DNA from: a virus
Strand: one strand, 5' to 3'
IMG/VR virus record: IMGVR_UViG_3300046467_001908
Span: 1-22,917 of that record
Length of the DNA: 22,917 nucleotides
The position numbers and the translations under genes were made by a program. The notes beneath the pieces are model-generated. The model ran no database searches and had not been told where the DNA came from. It saw nothing but the letters and a program-made list of their open reading frames with translations. This document shows positions 7,318 through 13,973 of this stretch, one piece after another. Within the stretch, counting starts at the first letter, position 1, and the number at the start of each line of letters is the position of its first letter.

Positions 7318-8198
7318 TGCCTATCCGCACCCCGGTGAATATTCAGCCCACTGGGTCTTATTCTCTAGTAGCCTCAACTCATGAAACAATTGATCAGGCT
7401 CTCATGAACTTTATCGACCAAGAATTGAACATTTCTTGCACAACCAACGATGGCTTTAAAAAGGTCCCGGTAATTTTTTCAATTCCTGAGCGCGCTTATC
7501 AGATCAAAAATGATCAGTTGTTGCGACCCAATGGGAGAACTTTGAATTACCCCTTAATTGCGATAGCTAAAACCGGCATGAATCGAAACCCCCAAAACCG
7601 GGGAAAATATGGAGTAGATGTATTTCCTTATTTTGGCTATTATAAGCGTGGCGGCGCTATAGAAACCGCCAGAATAATTCAACAGACGAAGACCCAAAAG
7701 TTTGCTAATGCCGCGGCTATCCGCAGATCAGCTTCCGGGGTGGATAAAAACCACCAGACTTTTCCGGAGGTAAATAAACAAATTGTTTATCAAACTTTGA
7801 GCGTTCCGATGCCCAAATTTGTAGAAATCTCCTATACTATCTCTGCGGTGACCGATTACCAACAACAAATGAACGAAATATTGCAAGTCTTTCAGGCATT
7901 TACTGGAACGCCAGCAATGTTTCATGTCAAGCATGAGGGAAACTCTTATGAAACCATTATCTCCCCAGATTTTACCATCGAGAACAACTCTTCTGGGTTA
8001 GATGTAGATGAGAGACTCTTTAAGGCAGACATTTCGATGACCGTTTTTGGTTATTTAATCGGGGAAGACGAAAATCAAGAAACCCCCAAGGTTGTTGTGA
8101 GAGAAACCGCAGTCAAGGTGCAGATTGGGAGAGAGCATGTGGTGTTGGAGGATGAGATACCTTATCACCATGGTTTGAAGCCCAAGTACCGCCCTTAA
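7317..8198 (+). CDS. Tail terminator / proximal sheath stabiliser (gp15-like)
   Basis: This 293-residue protein is close to the length of T4 gp15 (272). The layout matches as I recall it: an N-terminal helix (HETIDQALMNFIDQEL), a VPVIFSIPERAYQI strand, a LNYPLIAI strand, then PKFVEISYTISAVTDYQQQM followed by NEILQVFQAFTGTPA. The second half parallels the T4 segment with YELSIFTRYEDDM and a QILPYFQP helix. A DERLFKADISMTVFGYLIGE strand region closes the domain. gp15 caps the finished tail tube and sheath and binds the neck. Order after gp14-like and before sheath supports the call. The ATG overlaps the previous stop. Confidence 0.7.
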   Translation: MPIRTPVNIQPTGSYSLVASTHETIDQALMNFIDQELNISCTTNDGFKKVPVIFSIPERAYQIKNDQLLRPNGRTLNYPLIAIAKTGMNRNPQNRGKYGVDVFPYFGYYKRGGAIETARIIQQTKTQKFANAAAIRRSASGVDKNHQTFPEVNKQIVYQTLSVPMPKFVEISYTISAVTDYQQQMNEILQVFQAFTGTPAMFHVKHEGNSYETIISPDFTIENNSSGLDVDERLFKADISMTVFGYLIGEDENQETPKVVVRETAVKVQIGREHVVLEDEIPYHHGLKPKYRP

Positions 8199-8312
8199 TG
8201 GCTTTTTAAATACAAAGGAGTTTCGTCTTATCCCCTACTATTTATTAGTAGTGTAAATCCACCTCTAGAGGTAAACACCATCAAGTTTTGATATGAGGAG
8301 ACATTAATCAAA
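8199..8312 (+). promoter_or_regulatory. Sheath-gene leader with two perfect dyads
   Basis: This 114-base gap is the longest within the tail unit. It holds two perfect symmetries. CTACTA (8235-8240) and TAGTAG (8246-8251) enclose a TTTAT loop, and the 12-bp palindrome ACCTCTAGAGGT spans 8261-8272. Neither is followed by a T-run, so they do not look like terminators. They could be an operator, an RNA element protecting or gating the sheath mRNA, or an RNase processing site. GAGGAG at 8295-8300 is the Shine-Dalgarno, 12 bases before the ATG at 8313. No clear -35/-10 promoter was found. Confidence 0.45.
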
Positions 8313-11300
8313 ATGGCTGACGACGTAAGAAAGTTTAAATTTATTTCTCCTGGCGTTTTCGTCAATGAAATTGATCAATCAGAGTTACCTGCAACCCCCG
8401 GAGCTATCGGTCCCCTTTTAATAGGCTCCGCTCAATCTGGTCCCCTGATGCGACCGATCACGGTAAATTCCTTCAACGATTTTGTAACCATTTTCGGCTC
8501 ACCGCTACCTGGCGGAGTGGGAGGGGATGTGTGGAGAAACGGTAATAAGACCGCTCCTACTTATGCCCCTTATGCTGCCCAAGCGTATCTCGATACGCTG
8601 GGAGGACCACTAACATTTATTCGAGCAGGTGGACTTCAGAGTACCAGCGCCACCGCCGCCGGCTACGCCGGCTGGCAAGGAGGCTCTCTTAGTGCTACCG
8701 ATTCGGAAGGTGGTGCCTGGGGACTGGTTGTGTTCCCATCTAGCTCGGTGGATGAAACTGCTGGCGTTGATGCGACTAGCGTCCTTATTACAGATGGCAC
8801 CCCAGTAAACCCGGCGGACACAGGAAAAGAACTTATATTTACCAACTGGGATGCCACTACGCACACGATTACACTAACTAACGGTGGGGCGACCACCGCC
8901 ACTACGGTCGAAATTAGTCTAATTGGTAACCCCAACGATTTTGCTACCCAACTAAAAGCCTCTCTTGATGCGGCTGTCGTTGCGACCACGTTTAAGGGAA
9001 CTGTTGCAGCAATCGTTGACGACAGCAACGGTAATCCGCGTCTTATTTCTCTTACTTCGAGTGCGCCGGCTGATCAGGAGGCTTCTGGCAACCAAGATAT
9101 CACTGGCGATCTCCTGAGTGCCGGCGGCGATGAATTAAAGGTCAATCCAGCCGGCAACGATGGTACTGCCGCCTCGGGCGACGAAGCCTTTACAGGCGGG
9201 GTTAGCACTCAGTTCGTCTCTCCGGTAACCGGCGCTTTGGCGGGGGTTGTTTATTGCTCATCGGGACGCGTGCTTCTTTCGGGAACGCTTCCCGCAAATA
9301 CGAGTGTCATCTCGGCTTCGGCTTGTGAGCTAGTTGAATCTGATGCCAACGGAAATCTCCAGATGGTCGTTAGTTCGGATGGCACCGACGCTGCTGGAAA
9401 AATACACACAGTTAAGTTCAACTTTGACCCAAGCAGCAAGAACTTTATTCGCAGCGTTCTTAACACGGATCCCACTGTCACCAATAGTACTATTACTGAC
9501 ACTGATACCCGGACCTCCAACCAGGGGGGTAATTACTGGCTTGGCGAAACCTATGAAAATCTTTTAGCTCAAAATTCTCTTACTAGTATGGGCGTATTAG
9601 GGCGTTTTGACGATAGCGCAACCATCCTTAATACTAAATTCCTCGCAGCCGTCCTTCCCCTAGAGAACCACGCGGCTACTACCCAACAGCTTAATGACCG
9701 CCAATACGCGGCTCAAAAGGCAACGACTGGATGGTTTATTTCGCAGGACACAAATGTCGATCATACCGCGTATGTCTCAACTAACATGAAAAAGCTTTTC
9801 CGATTTGAGGCTCTAGATGCCGGTGAAAGCGTTCAGAGAAAAGTAAAAGTATCGATCTCAAGCATTAAATATCCTCAGGGTGACTTTGAGGAATACGGCT
9901 CATTTAGTATTCTTGTCCGCACCTTATCCGATTCAGATAGTCGCATGGATATTTTAGAGCGATTTGACCAAGTGAATTTGAACCCGAGTTCGGCCAATTA
10001 CATTGAACGTATCGTGGGGGATAAATATGTAGAATACAGCGAAAGCCAAGAAAGATTGATTGAATACGGAAAGTATCCCAATCAGTCCGCATATATTCGG
10101 GTGGTTGTATCGGATGCCGTCGCAGCGGGCGGCGAAGATGCTAGCCTCATTCCTTTCGGCGTTTACGGTCCAGTCTCCTATCGTCCGTTTAGTGTGATTA
10201 GCGGCTCAGGCGCACCTACACAGTTTGGTTCCTACCTAAATGTGTCTACCTCATTCGGAGCGACCACCGCCCCAGCAGTTATGACCATGCTAGCCGGAGG
10301 AGGCACAGACCGTTTTGGTACGCTTGGGGGGTCTACTCTTTCGGGCGCTCCCTGCGCTGGACTTATAAACCTTACTTCAGATCCTGCCTCGGCTCCTAAT
10401 ATGTCTTTCTCTGGCTCTGTTCTTTTCCCAGGCGTTCCTTTGAGAAAACAAAATACCTGGGGTTCTCCCAAAAATCTTAGGAGCACCTTCTGGGGAGCCT
10501 GGACAGGCAAGTCCACATCGAATGTTAATTTTAATAACGCTATTATTGATATGGTCAGAAACCAGGCCAGCGGAGTTCAGGGTAACCAGACTGCAACCAC
10601 CCTTTCTGTGGCGGTGAGCGGCAACTTAGTGGATGCACTATCGTCGCCCTTGGCAACTTCTTGGGTGTTTAGTCTGGATGACATTGTGTCGGTGGACGGT
10701 GTATCCTACAACTACATTTCCGGCTCCCGAGCCGACGGCACGAGCCTGTCTGCTGCGAGCGGATCCTACACCTATTCGATTGATGCGGGACTGGATCGGT
10801 TTACGGCGGTGATGTTCGGAGGTACAGACGGTCTCAATTTAACTGAGAAAAACGCTTTCCGAAACGCTCTGATGGACGATAAAACAGAAACCACAAGCTA
10901 TGAACTTTACAGCCTCAAGTCTGCCATCAACATGGTGGCTGACGTTGACGATTACCAGTACAACATTATTTCTGTCCCAGGTGTCACCCAACCTCTTGTC
11001 ACTGATCATCTAATAGATATGGTCGAAGACCGAGCCGATGCCCTGGCACTTATCGATATTCCTAATATCTATATGCCGGCATCTGATAGTAATGCCACGG
11101 AGCAAACTCGCCGCAATTATACTGTTGCGCAGATGATAAGCAATCTCCGAGGCAGAAACCTTAATAATAGTTACGCTGCCACATACTCGCCGTGGGTTAT
11201 GATACGGGATACTCGTACTAATCGCCTCGTGTGGGTGCCGCCGACGGTCCCGGCACTGGGGGCTTTAGCCACCACTGATAAGACCTCGGCTCCTTGGTTC

Positions 11301-11813
11301 GCTCCCGCAGGATTTAACCGAGGAGGGCTTTCCGACGGTGATGGAGGACTTCCGGTGCTTGATGTGAGCAAGAAGTTGAATGCGGACGATCGGGACGATC
11401 TTTACGAAGTCAATATTAACCCGATCGCCAAGTTCCCAGCAGAAGGTATTGTGATCTTTGGTCAGAAAACTCTTCAACAAACAGCATCGGCGCTGGATAG
11501 GATTAATGTTCGTCGCTTGATGATTTACCTCAAGCGTGAAATCTCATTCATTGCATCGAGATTATTGTTTGAACAAAACGTTCCATCTACCTGGGCCAAT
11601 TTTACGTCCCAGGCGCTCCCAATACTTGATAGTGTTCGAGCACAATTCGGCATCACCGACTTTAAGCTTGTTTTGGACGAATCGACAACTACGCCGGATT
11701 TGGTGGATAGGAACATTATCTATGCTAAGTTGTTCATCAAGCCCGCCCGATCGGTGGAATACTTCGCCATCGACTTCATTGTCACGCGTAGTGGTGCAAG
11801 TTTCGAGGACTAA
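8313..11813 (+). CDS. Tail sheath protein (gp18-like), oversized
   Basis: This 1166-residue protein begins with the sheath signature: FISPGVFVNEIDQS, then LPATPGAIGPLLIGSAQSGP, then VNSFNDFVTIFGS (residues about 10-63). It ends with the conserved sheath C-terminal domain: LNADDRDDLYEVNINPIAKF, GIVIFGQKTLQQT, INVRRLMIYLKREISFIASR, and the last strand VEYFAIDFIVTRSG. Sheath subunits surround the tail tube and contract to drive it through the cell envelope. T4 gp18 is 659 residues. Here roughly 500 extra residues lie in the middle, much of it Gly/Ser/Thr/Ala-rich beta sequence (for example about 135-310 and 630-860), which should decorate the outside of the tail. The frame is open throughout, with no sign of a fusion error. 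Confidence 0.93.
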   Translation: MADDVRKFKFISPGVFVNEIDQSELPATPGAIGPLLIGSAQSGPLMRPITVNSFNDFVTIFGSPLPGGVGGDVWRNGNKTAPTYAPYAAQAYLDTLGGPLTFIRAGGLQSTSATAAGYAGWQGGSLSATDSEGGAWGLVVFPSSSVDETAGVDATSVLITDGTPVNPADTGKELIFTNWDATTHTITLTNGGATTATTVEISLIGNPNDFATQLKASLDAAVVATTFKGTVAAIVDDSNGNPRLISLTSSAPADQEASGNQDITGDLLSAGGDELKVNPAGNDGTAASGDEAFTGGVSTQFVSPVTGALAGVVYCSSGRVLLSGTLPANTSVISASACELVESDANGNLQMVVSSDGTDAAGKIHTVKFNFDPSSKNFIRSVLNTDPTVTNSTITDTDTRTSNQGGNYWLGETYENLLAQNSLTSMGVLGRFDDSATILNTKFLAAVLPLENHAATTQQLNDRQYAAQKATTGWFISQDTNVDHTAYVSTNMKKLFRFEALDAGESVQRKVKVSISSIKYPQGDFEEYGSFSILVRTLSDSDSRMDILERFDQVNLNPSSANYIERIVGDKYVEYSESQERLIEYGKYPNQSAYIRVVVSDAVAAGGEDASLIPFGVYGPVSYRPFSVISGSGAPTQFGSYLNVSTSFGATTAPAVMTMLAGGGTDRFGTLGGSTLSGAPCAGLINLTSDPASAPNMSFSGSVLFPGVPLRKQNTWGSPKNLRSTFWGAWTGKSTSNVNFNNAIIDMVRNQASGVQGNQTATTLSVAVSGNLVDALSSPLATSWVFSLDDIVSVDGVSYNYISGSRADGTSLSAASGSYTYSIDAGLDRFTAVMFGGTDGLNLTEKNAFRNALMDDKTETTSYELYSLKSAINMVADVDDYQYNIISVPGVTQPLVTDHLIDMVEDRADALALIDIPNIYMPASDSNATEQTRRNYTVAQMISNLRGRNLNNSYAATYSPWVMIRDTRTNRLVWVPPTVPALGALATTDKTSAPWFAPAGFNRGGLSDGDGGLPVLDVSKKLNADDRDDLYEVNINPIAKFPAEGIVIFGQKTLQQTASALDRINVRRLMIYLKREISFIASRLLFEQNVPSTWANFTSQALPILDSVRAQFGITDFKLVLDESTTTPDLVDRNIIYAKLFIKPARSVEYFAIDFIVTRSGASFED

Positions 11814-11859
11814 AAAAAAATGTTGCACAGCCTATATATTATAACAGGAGACAGATAAG

Positions 11860-12429
11860 ATGGCAATATTTTGGAATGATGTCCAAATGGACCCCAAAAG
11901 ACAGTTTAGGTTTGTATTACGTTTTCCTCTAGCTACAGTAGGACTTAAGGTGCCCGAGTTTGTTATCAAGACTGTCTCAAAGCCAAAAGTCACTATAAGC
12001 TCCATTCCCCATACTTTTGTCGATCATGAATTTAAATTCCCAGGGCGCGTTACATGGGATCCAGTAACTTTAACCTTGGTGGATCCGGGCAATGATACCG
12101 AAGATATGGCACAGGTTCTTATGAATAAGCTTGGTAAGTCGGGATATAACTACCCCAACTCAGTCGCCCATTCCCTAGCATCCATGAGCAAAGAGAAGGC
12201 AAGCAACGCAGTGGGTCAAGTTCAAATTGCCCAGTTAGATGATAGGGGACAGGACACAGAGGTCTGGACCTTGACCAATCCTTTCATAACAAGCATGGAC
12301 TTCGGTGGACTGGATTATAGTTCTGACGAGTTGTCGGAGATAACCATAGAGTTGACTTATGACTGGGCCACTTTGAATAATTCTGTTACTGGTCCTGCTA
12401 AAGACAAGACCCCCACCATGATCAGATAG
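11860..12429 (+). CDS. Tail tube protein (gp19-like)
   Basis: This 189-residue protein directly follows the sheath gene, the standard order. It has tube-protein traits: an N-terminal RQFRFVLRFPL strand, a VPEFVIKTVSKPKVTISSI segment, the HEFKFPGRVTWDPVTLTLVD hairpin (about 55-74), and a C-terminal WTLTNPFITSMDFGGLDYSS then LSEITIELTYDWATL pair of strands. Hexamers stack to make the inner tube. T4 gp19 is 163 residues. AGGAG lies nine bases upstream of the ATG. Confidence 0.9.
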   Translation: MAIFWNDVQMDPKRQFRFVLRFPLATVGLKVPEFVIKTVSKPKVTISSIPHTFVDHEFKFPGRVTWDPVTLTLVDPGNDTEDMAQVLMNKLGKSGYNYPNSVAHSLASMSKEKASNAVGQVQIAQLDDRGQDTEVWTLTNPFITSMDFGGLDYSSDELSEITIELTYDWATLNNSVTGPAKDKTPTMIR

Positions 12430-12479
12430 AGAACAATTTAAATAATTAAAGTTTCTATAAAGAAAGGTTATAATAGAGT

Positions 12480-13361
12480 ATGAGTAGAAATGATAGCCGG
12501 ACTGGGCTCGATGAAACCCACGTCCCTCAAGATACCGACATCACAGCCCCAATTGCGGCGAGCACTCCTTCCACGGAGACTCGTCTCAATTGGGCTATGC
12601 CTACTGAAATAGTAGAGCTACCTTCTAGGGGGCGTTTTTACGGACCAGATCACCCTCTTCACGGACAAACTTCGGTAGAAATCACATATATGACCGCCAA
12701 GGAAGAGGATATAATAACCTCCCAAGCCCTCATCCGAGAAGGCGTGGCGGTTGACCGGATGATACAAAGTCTTTTGGTGGAGCGTAATATTGATGTGAAC
12801 ACATTGCTCCTTGGGGACAAGAACGCCCTGATTGTGGCTTCTCGTATTACCGGATATGGACCAGAATATAATACGACTGTCACATGCCCAGCTTGCACCG
12901 AGACAACGAGGCACACTTTTGACTTATTTGAGCAATCCCATGTGGAGTTTGAAGAGGCGATTGCAAGTGGGGATTGTTTTCTCGACGAAAATAATCACTT
13001 GGTGGTGACCCTCCCCTTTTCCCAAGTTGAGGTACGATGCCGGTTTATGACAGGCAAAGATGAAATGGACCAATTCAAAAAATCAAAAAGAAAAAGTAAA
13101 GCCAAACGAGATCAAAGTAATCTTACTGATACCTTCAAGAATTACATTGTTTCCGTGAATGGGAGTAGTGATGCGCTGGATATTCGAACCTTCGCAGAAG
13201 CTATGCCGGCAAGAGATTCGTTTTATCTACGCAGTTTATACGGCGCTGCAACACCAAACGTAGATATGACCCAGAACTTCGAGTGCGAAAATTGTGGACA
13301 CGAAGCGGACATGGAGGTTCCGCTTACCGTGGACTTTCTATGGCCTCGACGACAAGTATAA
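12480..13361 (+). CDS. gp26-like baseplate/tail assembly protein with split zinc ribbon
   Basis: This 293-residue protein contains the T4 baseplate (gp26/T4_baseplate) family core: EIVELPSRGRFYG near 43-55, VEITYMTAKEEDIITSQALI near 66-84, a VDRMIQSLLVERNIDVNTLL helix, GDKNALIVASRITGYGPEY near 112-130, and a region near 196-240 that ends in LRSLYG. Two CxxC pairs, C136/C139 and C269/C272, are set to form one zinc ribbon closed across the helical core. In T4, gp26 acts in baseplate hub assembly. Here, between tube and tape measure genes, a tail-assembly chaperone role is also plausible. The C-terminus overlaps another reading frame, and a candidate +1 frameshift site lies seven codons before the stop. 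Confidence 0.8.
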   Translation: MSRNDSRTGLDETHVPQDTDITAPIAASTPSTETRLNWAMPTEIVELPSRGRFYGPDHPLHGQTSVEITYMTAKEEDIITSQALIREGVAVDRMIQSLLVERNIDVNTLLLGDKNALIVASRITGYGPEYNTTVTCPACTETTRHTFDLFEQSHVEFEEAIASGDCFLDENNHLVVTLPFSQVEVRCRFMTGKDEMDQFKKSKRKSKAKRDQSNLTDTFKNYIVSVNGSSDALDIRTFAEAMPARDSFYLRSLYGAATPNVDMTQNFECENCGHEADMEVPLTVDFLWPRRQV

Positions 13362-13545
13362 ACTGGGCATTTACGAAGAATTCTTTCAGTTAAAATATTG
13401 GGGTGGATGGAGCTTTTTTGAGGCTTATAATCTCCCTGTACTTATGCGACGATGGTTCCTCAAGAGACTTTCTGAACAAAAGAAAGAAGAAGCCGATCAG
13501 ATGCAAGCGGCACAAAGAAAAGCAAACTCCTCTAGTCGTCGATGA
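13294..13545 (+). CDS. Short tail-assembly ORF overlapping the gp26-like gene; possibly made by +1 frameshift
   Basis: This frame is open from 13270. The first usable start is a GTG at 13294, 68 bases inside the previous gene, with no good Shine-Dalgarno. The first 15 residues from that GTG (Arg- and Trp-rich) look like an out-of-frame shadow. From about base 13339 the sequence becomes protein-like: GLDDKYKLGIYEEFFQLKYW, then GGWSFFEAYNLPVLMRRWFL, then a charged Lys/Glu/Gln tail. Short proteins with a YGG-x-SF-x-EAYNLP-x-x-x-R-x-WF motif follow gp26-like genes in many aquatic T4-like phages, as far as I recall. It may be translated from the GTG, or as a C-terminal extension of the gp26-like protein by +1 slippage at 13335-13338, giving a 354-residue fusion. 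Either way it resembles the paired tail chaperone arrangement before tape measure genes. Confidence 0.65.
   Translation: MDTKRTWRFRLPWTFYGLDDKYKLGIYEEFFQLKYWGGWSFFEAYNLPVLMRRWFLKRLSEQKKEEADQMQAAQRKANSSSRR
13332..13341 (+). other. Candidate +1 frameshift site (GAC UUU CUA)
   Basis: In the gp26-like frame the codons are GAC (13332-13334), UUU (13335-13337) and CUA (13338-13340). A Phe tRNA on UUU can move one base forward onto UUC, its exact cognate, while a leucine CUA codon waits in the A site. The next codon is then UAU in the downstream frame. The zero frame ends seven codons later at TAA 13359-13361. GGAGG at 13313-13317 is present but too far upstream to act as in prfB. No clear downstream structure was seen. 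This is a hypothesis. Confidence 0.4.
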
Positions 13546-13617
13546 AGTTTGTCCCCAAATCAAAGAAAAGTGTTTGAAGCGCCTATTTATTTGAGGGATA
13601 GTGCGAGGATATTTTTT

Positions 13618-13962
13618 ATGCAACAACTTAACGAAGAACAGTTAGAAGAACTAGTATTTGATCTAGGGGCAGCGCGCAAGGGAACTCTTAACGAAAACAT
13701 TTTACATGTGTTTGCTGCGTGGATTCAATACTTGTTGTCTAAAATGTTTAAAGGGCGCAAGGTCCCCGTCCGGGTGCGTGGCAGTCGTATCGAGATTTCT
13801 GCCTTCACCGACGCCTTGGTCAACGAAAAGCGATATATGACTTATATTAAAAAATATGGGCTTGACGACCCTATGACCTACCAACAAAAGGGAAAGCTAG
13901 ATTTAGCCATTCGCAAGTTTGAAAGAGAAGCAAAGATTAATTGGCCCATCCGAGGTCACTAG
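13618..13962 (+). CDS. Small conserved phage protein of unknown function
   Basis: I chose the ATG at 13618, preceded by GAGG at 13605-13608 with a nine-base spacer; it gives 114 residues. The longer frame from a TTG at 13549 lacks a ribosome site. The product has an N-terminal QLNEEQLEELVFDLG helix, a middle amphipathic helix (FAAWIQYLLSKMFKG), a VPVRVRGSRIEISAF strand, and a C-terminal KRYMTYIKKYGLDDPMTYQQ segment followed by KGKLDLAIRKFEREAKINWP. The closing GLDDP-x-TY...K-x-KL...FER-x-x-x-I-x-WP pattern is one I associate with a conserved hypothetical protein near tail genes of aquatic myophages. Function is unknown. The spot between tail chaperone-like genes and the tape measure suggests tail assembly. 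Confidence 0.75.
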   Translation: MQQLNEEQLEELVFDLGAARKGTLNENILHVFAAWIQYLLSKMFKGRKVPVRVRGSRIEISAFTDALVNEKRYMTYIKKYGLDDPMTYQQKGKLDLAIRKFEREAKINWPIRGH

Positions 13963-13973
13963 AGGACCTTTAA

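Noticed and set aside
11812-11820. Run of nine A residues after the sheath gene as a reverse-strand terminator
   Set aside because: No GC-rich stem adjoins it and there is no minus-strand gene to terminate.
12446-12474. TATAAT at 12469-12474 with a weak TTAAAG 17 bases upstream as a promoter for the gp26-like gene
   Set aside because: The -35 match is poor and the transcript would start at or after the ATG at 12480; the region is simply AT-rich.
13549-13617. TTG start for the small conserved protein
   Set aside because: No ribosome site precedes it, while the ATG at 13618 has GAGG nine bases upstream and begins at the helical domain.
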